Assembly (NCBI GenBank): GCA_001414485.1
Contig: LLEY01000181.1
Span: 1 to 64,000, forward strand
DNA: 64,000 nt
Direction: 5' to 3'
DNA from: Calycina herbarum
Taxonomy: Eukaryota; Ascomycota; Leotiomycetes; Helotiales; Pezizellaceae
Shown in pieces: positions 46,562 to 56,642 of the stretch. The translations under genes were made by a program, and so were the position numbers. Below the pieces are notes generated by a model. That model worked only from the letters and a program-made list of their open reading frames with translations. It did not search any database and was not told the DNA's origin. Each line of letters opens with the position of its first letter. Positions within the stretch are counted from its first letter, which is position 1.

Positions 46562-47582
46562 ATGAAGGATGAGATCTGCTTGAGTGGTGCAACTTCCGAA
46601 ACCCCGTTTACGATTGCAAACCCCGTCGAAAGCAAGGAAGACATTGAATTGCTTACAAGGACAGAATTACCTGATTCTAGCAGAAGAGCTCGAAGATCTC
46701 TGGGAGAAGAAGTAACTGCGTCACTGCGGCCTCCGAGTTCTGAAAGGAACCACCAACGCGAGCGTTGGAAATGAGATACTTCCCGTCACAGGGGATTCCC
46801 CGAGAAGGAATTGCCTCCCAATCTTGAAAGAAACCGCCTACGTGAAATTAAGAACCGAAGAGCTTTGCGAGACAGGCGACTGCCCTTGTTACTTCAAGAG
46901 GAACTGAAAAAGGCAGCACAAAACAGAGAGAAACTACGAGAGGAATTTACAGCAGAGTTGTCCATACTTCCAAAAGTTCCTGCACGACAGGAAAAAGACA
47001 TCTTTAAAGTCACTTCTACACACAACGCTCCTATACCGGCACTGGCACCCCAAGAAAGCAAAATGCAGCCTGAAGTTCCAATATCAGAGATATGTATGTA
47101 AAAACCCAATTAAATATTTTATTCTTTTCAGAAAATGAAACAGCTATCATCAATTTTTGTTTCGCGAAGGGAAAAATCCGACAAAGAAAGAGGGAGTTGA
47201 CAAGAAGACTGTTGATATCACTAAAGATTCATCTCCGATAGAAGACTTCATCCATACCGAGTTGGAACTGCCTGTCTTGGCCACACATGCTATTGAAATC
47301 CACTCATACAAAAGTTAGGGCAAATGGGTAGAGATGTCTGCTAAAAGAGGACAACAAAGCGAAATTAGCAAAATGGCGCTTGGTCGACTAAGACTTTCTG
47401 TAGCTCTGGGGAACTTCATCAAGGTTGCTTGGTCCTATAGGGAAGACGGTCCAGATTTATGGACCAATTCGGTTTTTCTGGTCGTCGATTGTCTCTGTGT
47501 CGATGTGATACTCGGAGAAGGGTTACATTTCTCCTACGAACCCTTAAATATCGAAAACAAAAAATCGAGTGCACCTGGATAG
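46562..47582 (+). pseudogene. Fragments of an unidentified gene, possibly retropepsin-like at the end
   Basis: A chain of short open segments on the plus strand: 46562-46774 and 46811-47101 encode Arg/Glu/Lys-rich helical sequence (RNRLREIKNRRALRDRRLP, LKKAAQNREKLREEF), and 47334-47582 encodes MALGRLRLSVALGNF ... WTNSVFLVVDC...VILGEGLHF. The last pattern ('V-D-...-D-V-I-L-G-x-x-L') resembles the C-terminal half of retropepsin-like domains found in some fungal proteins, but the catalytic DSG/DTG is not seen upstream. Stops lie between the segments. I cannot name the gene; decay, with or without real introns, is the simplest reading. Confidence 0.3.
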
Positions 47583-47753
47583 CGAATGTTTCTTTCCGCC
47601 AGTCTCCACCATTGCCCCCAGCAGCTAGAAACAAAAGCGATCAACATAGCCCTCCTACCAACGAGCAAGTGAAAAACACGACACGCCAAACGGTGAAATC
47701 ACAGGAGAGATGGCCTATAGTACCGCCCAAACTGCAAAAAAAGCCCACAAACA

Positions 47754-48941
47754 TTGAATACTCACTCCATGCACGAGATTATCACCGTTAGGAAACCGGG
47801 AGTAGGAACAGACACTTGTCAACAAGCGATACCTCCTCAAGAAAACGAAGACGACCACAGATATGTGACCGGCACTCCCGGTCACTGTGAAAAATTAGAT
47901 CCGCGTTACCAAGTCCGCTATAGCGACTACAAAAAATTCTTCAAGGCGGGACGACTTTTCAGTACACTGTGGACTATTCCCGCTTCAGGAATGACAAATA
48001 AAAACGAGACTTTTATATCATGTTAAATACGGAGACAAGGTTCACACGAAAATTCGGCGATTCGTTGTAGTAAATTTCAAACAGAGCCATAAGCGTTGCA
48101 CCTGTTTGCCAGTCACCTCTTATGAGGGTCGTGGTTATAAGAAGCCAAATATTGATCCCGAGGAGCATGCTCCGATTTACTCTGGCAAAAAAACCCCCAA
48201 GACTGACCCCGCGGTGATGAAGACACCCCTGAGAGTTATCTTGTCCAAGGGCAGTGAGAAACTTTCAAATCCATCCTTAGTGAACGATGGGTGTATTTAT
48301 ATTGTGGGAACGAATGTCAAAGTATTGGATATTGGGGTTTTGGAGCCGGACTCACTTGAATTGCTTCAAAAGTATTATCGTAAGGTAAACTTTTCAAGCT
48401 TTGAACCGCGCCCAGTTTCCCAGCCCCGCGAAGATCAGCGCCTCACTGGTGTCGGGTCCAGCTTTGAACGTCCATCTGGAGATATCAAGATCGAGCAAAG
48501 TTATTCAAAGGTGTAAGCGAAGTGAACCCACGAATTTGTAGATTCTTCTAACACATGAAAGTGTATTCCCAAATCAGACCACCTCATACGGATACACACA
48601 AGTGGAACAGAATTAGTCAACCAGGTAAGCTGAGTATATTCAATAAGCGACCCAAGGGAAAATTGACATTCTCTCAGTACCACTTATGGTAGCTCAAGTA
48701 ACCCCAGAACCTGTCCGGTGGTTACTATAACCTACCGATCAGAGCACCAGGGGAGTTATCCAGTTGCAATTCCCCAAGTCCATCTGCGTATGGGTATCAA
48801 CAACAAAATGTGGCATTGGGTGGATATTCTAGTGGTAACGACCGTTATTCATACACGTACGGGTACACGAAACAGAAAAGGGATGAGATGAACACAGAAA
48901 CACGAGAAACAAAGGCAGACTCTTCGCAACAACGCTTATAG
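47754..48941 (+). pseudogene. DUF6590-domain gene relic
   Basis: Segment one (47754-48026) contains YSDYKKFFKAGRLFSTLWTIPAS, a hallmark of the fungal DUF6590 domain. It ends in a TAA, but the next frame continues with YGDKVHTKIRRFVVVNFKQS and CTCLPVTSYEGRGYKKPNID up to 48516, the rest of the same domain (PEEHAPIYSGKK, NVKVLDIG). Downstream, to a TAG at 48939-48941, Tyr/Ser/Gln-rich low-complexity pieces (SAYGYQQQNVALGGYSSGND) appear in changing frames with stops, as expected for the Y/S/Q-rich tail of such proteins. Multiple breaks indicate a pseudogene. The function of DUF6590 is unknown; it is common in fungal genomes next to STAND-type genes. Confidence 0.6.
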
Positions 48942-50180
48942 GGTTGTATACTGAAGAAGAAGCTTCGAAATTGATTCGGGGTATTGAACACCGGTGGAGG
49001 AGTGAGAGTGCTATCTCCTCTTGAGATTTTCGTTATGTGGGTTTAATCATTATGGGCTCGACGGGATTCTAGGAAATCATTTGGTTGGAATTGGTTTTCT
49101 TTTGTGACCTCTAGGTGAAGCACTGCAATGTGAACGCTAGAAATCTGAGCTTTGCTCCGAGTACAACTCCTTTACTTTGATTATGCGCACTAGTCTGGGA
49201 AAAGTAACATTGTCTGAGAAGGTTTAGAAGAATGAGAAGCTCTGCCTCTTCATTCTTCTAAACGTTCTCACAATATTCTATGTTGTCACAAAAATCCCGA
49301 GGCAATGGACTCAGAGCAAACTCAGGACTCTTACAATCCAGCACTTCTAATCTCCATCGTCCACTTTTTGGAGCAGCTCTGTGGACACCAAGTACCCCCG
49401 TGCTCATATCTAACCTAGCGCCGATTGGTAGCTCGCCACTGAGCATGGTCTGATATTGACCGCCGCTTTTACCTCTCCCGATCCAACCAAAACAAGCGAG
49501 CCTTCCCCCAAAACAAAACTCCCAAAACTCCCAAAAGAACCAAAAAAACGGCAAAAATCAAGACCCCCCAAGAGGAGAGCCTGTAGAAAACCCTTATTAC
49601 ACTCAAGGATTTTTGAAGGATATGCCCAAGCTTCACGCTGCTGGTGCGACATGCGCTTGTAACCGCCCAACCACGCCCGTTTTTATTAAGGCAAGGTTGC
49701 GTACAAGAATTGATACCACAAATATGCTTATTTGTAAATAAGAAGAGTTGATGGGGTCTGTGGGGCAGGTGGGGAGGGGGTGTGCGAAAATCCTCCGAGT
49801 GGTCGTGGCTTGAAGTGGTGAATTGCTTTGTTTATATGTTGTCGGATATGTTATCGGTCGAGCTATGACCGCACCACCGATGGCTTCGCGGACGCGTTGG
49901 TTTTTGTGCAAGTTACCTCAACCGGGAGAGATTAACCAGCATTCAGTCCTTTCTTGTGGGGGCGTTGATCATTTCAACTCCAAAACTTTGCCCATCTTCC
50001 TCTTGGTCGCGACAGAGCTGAGTAGGAGTAGTGAACTCATCTCCAGCAATTTGTCTCTCCACCTCTTGGTCGCGTTGCGCTTACTCCAGCCAAGCCATCA
50101 ACTTGCCTCCAATACTTTGCGCCTCCTTCCCCTTTGTTGCGTTGCCGTCTTCTTAAAGTCCACAAGAAGAAGTCACCATC
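48942..50180. other. Intergenic region
   Basis: Contains a short Lys/Pro-rich open frame (about 49456-49662) whose composition mirrors simple-sequence AAAACTCCC repeats; not accepted as a gene. The last 250 bp look like the leader of the next gene. Confidence 0.5.
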
Positions 50181-51356
50181 ATGGCTTACTTGTACAAATC
50201 GCGCCTTCGGGAGATGCTCGACAAGTTCTTGCAAGAAGGATCATCCATGGCCGAGGCTCCTTGCGAGCGCACCAAGCAAGGTTTCAAGGCCCTTTACAAG
50301 CTCTGCATTGAAGAAGTTAGGCGAATGGGTTTCGCAAACTCGATCACCATTCTCCATACGGTCGAGGCCATGCAATGGCGCTATTTGTGTGAGTGCCATT
50401 GACAATTCCTCATCGGGCAAACCATCACTGACAAGAGCGAAGGGGCTGAGCCATTTCCGTATGAGGTGCCCGAGTTGCAAGAGTTGTATGAGGAATGGCG
50501 ACACAACGAGGCCGAAGCCAAAGCCGTTCTGGATGCTGCTTGTGCTGGACTTGAAGATACACCTCCACCTGAGGCGCCACGAGCTCTGCTGCCAGCACCA
50601 TTCATCTTCCGTAGCTTGAGCCAGCCTGCGCGAGAGAGTACTGGAAATGTTCTAGCATTGATGGCACCGCCGATCACGAGAGCCACGAGTCCCGTCTTCA
50701 ATCCAACCAACTCGCATTTCAATAACAACCCGGCAACACCACCAAAGGGCAGAATCAAAATTGAAGACGATGAGAGCAAGGACTGGATCAGCAACCTCAA
50801 AGAGCAACTCTCACCAAAGCCTGAATACAAAGATGAATACAATCGGACTAGCAAGTACCAACTCAGACGAGTTCAGGGTATGATCAATATTAATGCCCAA
50901 CTCACACCAAAGGTGAAGAAGGAGGACACACCCAAAAAGGCCGATCAACATCTTCCTGGTTCTGACGGAGATTTAGCACAACTAAGAGCCCTCCGTTCCC
51001 GAAACGAACCTTTGTATGCATTATACGACGCTACCACCCCTCGAGGCAAGAGTCGCATGGCACCCCTCGCCTCGACCGAACCCATCACCTCCATCGAAAC
51101 CACCAACAAGACCGCCGGATACAGCAACACACCTGAGATGGAGAACGAATCACCAAATACCATGCAAGGTGTTATCATGACAAGTCCACCGCCTCCAGCG
51201 AAGCATCCACGACGTCCTATCCATCCTCTTCTGGTCAATGCCAAGCAAACTCACGAGAAGCGCAAGCAATTACACCCAGACGCTGATTTGGCGATGGCTA
51301 CTCCTTCCAATGGCTTCCATCTTCGTAAGAGAGCCAAACATCAGACACCATTCTAA
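50181..51356 (+). CDS. Hypothetical conserved-looking protein, helical N-terminus and disordered C-terminus
   Basis: ATG at 50181 in CATCATGG context. Exon 1 is 50181-50386. The only intron that joins the frames is 50387-50437, with a weak GTGTGA donor, a CTGAC branch and an AAGAG acceptor; the total is then 374 aa. A GTGAGT two bases downstream looks better as a donor but would shift the frame, so the junction is uncertain. Residues 1-70 are a compact helical region (LREMLDKFLQEGSSMAEAPC, FKALYKLCIEEVRRMGF). Residues 75-110 are Glu-rich helix. The rest is Pro/Ser/Lys-rich and low in order, with a basic end (HLRKRAKHQTPF) that could be nuclear. No family recognised. Its closeness to BCS1 (500 bp downstream, same strand) has no evident meaning. 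Confidence 0.7.
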
Positions 51357-51854
51357 ATGGCGGGGGAGGTATTTGGAGGGTGAGGTTGTCGAGAAAGACT
51401 CTTCATGATGATCATGAATCGTGAACTAGTCGTCCTTTACGAGTCTTTTTAATAAAGGTCCGGGTGTCAAATAAGGAGGCATAATTGTTTTAGTAGTACG
51501 AGATACATTATTCGATTGGTAGGGCGAAACAAGGAAAGTGGTTGTGGTGTTCATGTAAAATACCTGGATGTTGTCGTCTTGGAATGACTGGCCTCCGAGA
51601 TCGGATAAGAGTCTGGATAGCATCACGTGTCTAAATCGTTTCCATTCTTCCGACTATCATGTTGAATAGTCTAAGAAACTAATAAGGCAAACTCAACAAT
51701 TTCAATGCAAATCTTGATGTTTTTCAAATAACTTCTCTCGTGATTCATCAAATGCGGAATCGGAATCGGATCGGCGGGTCTCGGCAAGAACTTCGGAATC
51801 CTTTTTGAAGCTCCCCGGAATTCCCAAAATTCAGGTTGCTCCCCAAAGCTCTCC
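51357..51854. other. Intergenic region upstream of BCS1
   Basis: 3' flank of the hypothetical gene and promoter of BCS1. No distinct motif identified. Confidence 0.5.
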
Positions 51855-53249
51855 ATGACAACCCCACCGCCCTCAACGTCAGTTGCGTCGTCCATCCTCC
51901 CCCTCGATGCCCTCTTCAACAACCCCCTCTTCGCCGGTGGCATCGGCCTCGCAGGTCTGGGAGCTGCCGCCGCAGTCGCACGCCGTACGGTGATCCGAGG
52001 AGCATCTCTACTCAAACGGCGACTTCTCATCAATGTCGAGATCAGCAAACAAGACCCTTCCTTCCCATGGGTTCTCGCATACCTCTCGCAGCCTCGTTCG
52101 GCTGGCGGCTTCATTCAATCGAAGCTCACTCGAATGCACCACCTCTCCATGAACACGGCCTCTCGATCGATACACAATAAGCCCATGCATGCGCAGTTCC
52201 TCCTCCAGCCGGGCTATGGCAAACATATCATACGAGTCAAAGATGCGTACATCGCGGTAAATCGAGAGAAGCATAATACGGCGAATATGCAGACGGGGGA
52301 GCCGCATGAAACGGTCACTTTTACAACTCTTTATGCGTATAGACATGTATTTGAGGATATATTCAGAGAGGCACATCAACTGGCTGTGCAAGCTCGGGAA
52401 GGGAAGACGACTATGTATACCGTCGAACATACGGAATGGAAACCATTTGGCGAACCTCGGAAGAAGAGACCTATCAAGTCGGTTATCCTGGATCGCGGAA
52501 TCAAGGACCGAGTGGTGGCTGATGTAAAAGATTTCCTTGCCAGTCAAGACTGGTATGTTGATCGCGGAATTCCATATAGAAGAGGCTATCTTCTTTATGG
52601 GCCGCCTGGTAGCGGAAAGAGTTCTTTCATTCAAGCGCTAGCTGGAGAACTAGATTTTGGCGTGTCGATTATCGATCTCAGTCAACGAGGAATAACGGAC
52701 GACAAATTGGCGCTGATGTTGACGAAATTGCCCCCGCGAACGATCCTACTTCTCGAAGACGCAGACTCGGCCTTCGTGAATCGAAGAAAGATGGATTCAG
52801 ATGGATATAATGGTTCGACTGTCACCTTTTCGGGCTTGTTGAATGCTTTGGATGGTGTTGCGGCTGGAGAGGAAAGGATAGCTTTCCTTACGACAAACCA
52901 CATCGATCGACTAGACGAGGCTTTGATTCGACCTGGTCGAGTGGATCTCACTGTGCGAATTGGGGAAGCTACAAGATACCAAGCTGCAGAGATGTGGAAT
53001 AGATTCTACGGAGATGTCGACACCGATGGGAAAGGTCTAGAGCGTTTCCTACAAAGACTTGAACAGCTTGAACTCGTGGCTGGGGAAGGCCAGGATACCA
53101 AGACTAAAATGCATACCAGCACGGCTGCGATACAAGGACTCTTTTTGTTCAACAAAAATAATATGGATGGAGCTATTGAGATGGCTGAGGGGTTGATTCC
53201 AAGGAGATATGTACCGGAAGAACAAGAGGCTATGAAAGTCGCTGCATAA
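51855..53249 (+). CDS. bcs1: Mitochondrial AAA chaperone BCS1
   Basis: Intronless, 464 aa, close to yeast BCS1 (456 aa). After a short N-terminus comes one membrane segment (about residues 26-42, GGIGLAGLGAAAAVARR) followed by a positively charged stretch (ARRTVIRGASLLKRRLL), the internal mitochondrial targeting layout of BCS1. The BCS1-specific domain spans about 50-210 (FPWVLAYLSQ, HNKPMHAQFLLQPGYG). In the AAA module Walker A is GPPGSGKSS (249-257), Walker B is ILLLEDADSAF (297-307), and TTNHIDRLDEALIRPGRVD holds sensor 1 and the arginine-finger region. It inserts the Rieske iron-sulphur protein into complex III at the inner membrane. Fungi often carry extra BCS1-like paralogues; standard length and intact motifs make this the likely orthologue, but synteny would be needed to be certain. 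Confidence 0.92.
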   Translation: MTTPPPSTSVASSILPLDALFNNPLFAGGIGLAGLGAAAAVARRTVIRGASLLKRRLLINVEISKQDPSFPWVLAYLSQPRSAGGFIQSKLTRMHHLSMNTASRSIHNKPMHAQFLLQPGYGKHIIRVKDAYIAVNREKHNTANMQTGEPHETVTFTTLYAYRHVFEDIFREAHQLAVQAREGKTTMYTVEHTEWKPFGEPRKKRPIKSVILDRGIKDRVVADVKDFLASQDWYVDRGIPYRRGYLLYGPPGSGKSSFIQALAGELDFGVSIIDLSQRGITDDKLALMLTKLPPRTILLLEDADSAFVNRRKMDSDGYNGSTVTFSGLLNALDGVAAGEERIAFLTTNHIDRLDEALIRPGRVDLTVRIGEATRYQAAEMWNRFYGDVDTDGKGLERFLQRLEQLELVAGEGQDTKTKMHTSTAAIQGLFLFNKNNMDGAIEMAEGLIPRRYVPEEQEAMKVAA

Positions 53250-54258
53250 GACTCTGGAAATAGGTTTTTCTGACACGTGTACAAAATCAAACTGTACTTA
53301 TATTGTATAATTACAAACAGTCGCCGATCGACGCACAATCAGTCCTCTGATAATCGTAATTCTTCACGCACTCTACCGACCTCTCACCGAAATTAGAAGC
53401 CGCGGATTTGTCTCCCTTCTGATTTCTAGCGCTGTGACTTTGAGAGCAAATTGTTCCAGCAGTTCCAGCTGGGTTCAAGGATCTTCATACCAACCCATTT
53501 TCCTTTCTCATTGCGCAAATTTCGTCTTATGCCCTTTGAATTTTCTGTTGTATTCTGTTGACAGTAAGATCTTTCTTTAGTGGGGTAACAGTAAAGAGTA
53601 AGTTCACATTATATGGAGCCGGTTGAAGAACAAAAGAAAATAGGCAACCCCTCTTACTTTACTTTATTCAAGCTCGAGTAGTGCCTTCGCTTCTTATTTC
53701 CGTCGTAGTAGTAGCGCGAGGTCGAGGTCGGAGGGACGGAGTAAGCCACAAAATATCGGCTAACTTATACTTCATAGTTGGAGGCTGAAAATGTTGCTAG
53801 TAAACCACGAGTAAACCACGAGTAAGCCATGAGTAAGTTGGGCCAAAAATGAGTTACGTGTAGAGTACATGAGTACAAAATTAGTTGAGAATGTCCTCCT
53901 TCCTAAATTATTTCTCTGCTTAATATTTCGCTAACAGGATTCAAGACAAGACGCTCAGTCATTACTCTCCGCCATCTTCATCTTATTGTACGATTATTCT
54001 CGGAGGTCAAGGAAAGCGATCTGCTAAAGTTCTAGTTTCAAAACGACCCCCAGCTCTCAATTGTTGATGGGATTGATTATTGTTTTAGTAAGGTAGTAGT
54101 ATGATTGCGCTTTATTAGCTACTATTTTAAGAGAGAGAGACTAACTTTTGAAAGTCAACCACAAGAAATCAAGCTAGGGGAGAAGTTAATTTATCTAGTC
54201 AATCATATATGAGACTATTCCTTAAGCGAGAGCAAATTATCTTACAAAACAAGCCTGA
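53250..54258. other. Intergenic region with an 11-bp repeat
   Basis: 1 kb, AT-rich, convergent ends of BCS1 and the minus-strand Cys/His gene. An 11-bp repeat is at 53799-53842. No gene seen. Confidence 0.5.
53799..53842. repeat. 11-bp tandem repeat, AGTAAACCACG
   Basis: Copies start at 53799, 53810, 53821 and 53832: two exact, then AGTAAGCCATG and AGTAAGTTGGG. On the minus strand the shared core reads TTACT, as in the 19-bp repeat near 4.1 kb. Confidence 0.8.
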
Positions 54259-54621
54259 TTATTGCCAGGTAGTCTGCCGTCCTTTAACACCAGAAAGCCA
54301 GAACTGCTCAGTGCGATTAGGATTACCCTTTGAATCAACCCAATTCTTCCCGAGTCTGCAGCGGCAGTAATAACATCGAACGTGGCCACATGTTTTATTC
54401 ACGCCATCTGAGCCGCAAATCACACGTTCGCAGACTTCATTTATGCTCTTTTCCCATTTTTCATTCATGTGGGCGTCGACCCAGGATTCCGTCTTTCCGT
54501 CCTATTTTGTATTAGTTCAGGCTATTTGTATGAGGAACTGTCTTACCGTTCCTCTTTTGCCTTGACATTTGCAGCATTGCCAGGCTATGTCGTCGATATT
54601 GTTTTCGCTCGGACCTGACAT
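54259..54621 (-). CDS. Small Cys/His-rich (putative zinc-binding) protein, copy 1
   Basis: Minus strand, exons 54621-54547 and 54501-54259 with a 45-bp intron (GTAAG donor, AATAG acceptor), giving 105 aa. No signal peptide. The N-terminal exon ends just after WQCCKC; the second exon has EVCERVICG and TCGHVRCYYCRCRL. The order W-x-CC-x-C ... C ... C-x-H-x2-C-x2-C-x-C looks like a small zinc-binding fold. Many fungal genomes hold short proteins with a 'WxCCxC ... CxHxxCxxC' arrangement and unknown role, and this fits that loose group. A clear paralogue with an intron at the matching position lies 1.7 kb away (56325-56642). The conserved cysteines and splice site in both copies are the main evidence that both are real genes. 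Confidence 0.7.
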
Positions 54622-55308
54622 CGCGAGGATAGGTATTCAAAATGTGGGAAATCAACAGATGGAAGTTGAAGATCTTGAAGAACTCACAGCTGAAGAGGAA
54701 GAGCAAGATCAAGCAACTAGATTAGTAGTTTATAACCAGAGAAAACCACCAAAGAACTCCATCGGAACGATTCCAGTAGAACCTCGGACGCAGGGAGAAA
54801 TAACTGGAATGAGGTACCTAAAGATCCGTCAAAGAACCATCACGGTCGACCAAACACTTCGAGGAGGGAGATATACCAAGTATCTAGCTCAATTGTAATT
54901 ATGAAAGGATTGTTTTCTAGGGGACTTCAAAGCCTCAAAGGATCCAAGGTATGAGAGAAACCAAGTTGGCGCAGAACTTCAAAATGTCTCTATTTGGTGT
55001 TTGAAGAGCTCCAACCGGTCATGGAAAGAAATAAGCGATATTTCGAAATTTTGGAAGCTCTTCAAATTCATTGCGAGTAACGTGAAATATAATACTGGAA
55101 AGATCCTGAGGTCTGGATTTTCAATGAACTTGCTGATACGAATTCATATTCGTTTCCTTGTATGCCGAGCTATACGAATCCGGGAACAAAAAGAGACGTC
55201 AATCTCGGTGGTTCAGCGTCGGTACAGATGTGGTTTGGGTTGTTGAGATGGGAGCCTGAGAAACAGTGTATTAAATGAGTAGAGTAGAGTAGAGTAGTAA
55301 CTGCTACT
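54622..55308. other. Intergenic region
   Basis: Promoter side of Cys/His copy 1. A plus-strand open frame (to 54898) overlaps that gene and is not supported. A GAGTA-repeat hairpin starts near its end. Confidence 0.45.
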
Positions 55309-55317
55309 CTACTCTAC
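55284..55317. repeat. Inverted repeat (hairpin) of GAGTA units
   Basis: A perfect 14-bp arm (GTAGAGTAGAGTAG, 55284-55297), a 6-base loop and its exact complement (55304-55317). Part of a longer run of GAGTA/TACTC units from about 55277. Confidence 0.9.
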
Positions 55318-55691
55318 AGAGAACCATACGATACAACTAGTGAAGCCACCAAGCGAATGTTGTTGCAGAAGCTCGACACACCCTCTAAAAAAGGAAATAT
55401 AATTGGAAAGCATTGTAAGTCCTATGAAAGTAGTCGATGATATGTAGTTACCGATAAATTCCGAGATTTGAGAGATCTCGATCCTCGATGAGGTTGGGGA
55501 CGCAGTCTTTGATTTGTTGGTCCTTTTACAGACAACATCACTTCCAAACCCCAACATTCAGTCAACATACCTTCGTATGTAATTGGATTCTGAATATTGA
55601 ACCCCGCCTGTTGGAAGTTGGCAGATGTTGGAGGCACTTCCATGACCCAGTGCTACAGGTGAAATTACGAAACAAAGAATCGCAGTGGTAA
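55309..55691 (-). CDS. Uncertain small gene between the two Cys/His paralogues
   Basis: On the minus strand, pieces that could be exons are separated by two candidate introns with GTATGT and GTAACT donors. They read ...GFNIQNPITYE, then DCVPNLIEDRDLSNLGIY, then GCVELLQQHSLGGFTSC up to a TAG at 55311-55309. A hydrophobic start (MAITTAILCFVISPVALG, from 55691) resembles a signal peptide but lies in another frame than the first exon, so a frameshift or another exon would be needed. The stop codon falls inside the hairpin at 55284-55317. It may be a broken small secreted protein gene. Weak. Confidence 0.25.
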
Positions 55692-56324
55692 TAGCCATTT
55701 TGCATGTGCATGAAAGTTTGTCACTTTGTAAGTTCAATCCTCACAGGCTAAAATCCCCCAACAAAGGGATAGAAATTGGGAAGTCTCCTGTATACTCGCT
55801 TAGCCGAATCCCCAATTAGTATGCGGCAAAATTGGGCAAAATTGATCGAATTTGCCCATGAATGATATCTAGATTCTTTATTTGATTGCAAACCAACAGG
55901 CCAACCCCCACGCGAGAAGCGTCAACCTTCAACATGGAAACACCCACAAGAACCGGGTCACTTCACGTGACCGCCAGCTTTCCTGCAGCCCCTTTCCTTG
56001 ACAAAGGAGCTTTCTGTGATTGGCGATATTTTAGTGAGATTCAAAACAGGTAAATATATACCTGAGCTTTCTGTATCCCTGTCAGACATTATCAACAAAA
56101 GTTGGGCGAGTTTCGCGGCCCATATTTTTCATTCTTTGTGATTCTTTTTACTCCCAATTGCCGGTCTCTAAGAGGAAGAAGAATGCGGGAAAGATTTTGT
56201 CTATATTTCCAGGAATTTGCACCTCATGAGAAGGCAGAGAATAATTTTCCGGTAACACCTTGGATTTTCTGGTACCGCGAGACAACCACTCAACTCCTAA
56301 ATTGGGTACACGCACTAATTGATA
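55692..56324. other. Intergenic region
   Basis: No supported gene. A plus-strand open frame ending at 56419 overlaps Cys/His copy 2 antisense and is rejected. Confidence 0.45.
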
Positions 56325-56642
56325 TCAGGTTGTATTCTGAACAATTCGATAACTTAATTTATCACGACAATACTGACATCTTGTATGGTTACATGTCGTT
56401 ACTCGCTCGTTATAATTAACGAGAGCACGCCCGCAGACTTCGTCAATACCCTGCTTCCACATTCTGTTGCAATCGGCATCGAGCCATATTTCGTTTCCCA
56501 ATCGCCCATCCTGGTCTCAATTAGTACCAGAATTTTTATCTAAATTTGTAGACGGGTAACGTACCACTCCATAGGAGTTTTCGCATTTGCAGCATTGCCA
56601 GGAGGCCTTAGCGATCTCTGCCATCACGAGGTTTTGTGACAT
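56325..56642 (-). CDS. Small Cys/His-rich (putative zinc-binding) protein, copy 2
   Basis: Minus strand, exons 56642-56565 and 56510-56325 with a 54-bp intron (GTACGT donor, CCAG acceptor), giving 87 aa. The pattern parallels copy 1: SWQCCKC near the end of exon 1, DG at the start of exon 2, IDEVCGR, and TCNHTRCQYCRDKL near the C-terminus. Copy 1 has IAWQCCKC, DG, INEVCER and TCGHVRCYYCRCRL. The acceptor was chosen to restore the DG junction. The C-terminal tail is about 18 residues shorter than in copy 1 and lacks the last Cys of CYYCRC, so the two have diverged. Putative metal binding is inferred from the Cys/His pattern alone. Confidence 0.65.

Noticed and set aside
49456..49662. Lys/Pro-rich open frame
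   Set aside because: Composition is explained by CAAAACTCC-type simple repeats.
54569..54898. 109-codon plus-strand open frame with Glu-rich segment
   Set aside because: Begins antisense to Cys/His copy 1; no intron, leader or family pattern.
56102..56419. 105-codon plus-strand open frame
   Set aside because: Antisense to the small Cys/His gene copy 2, whose motif pattern and intron are supported by a paralogue.
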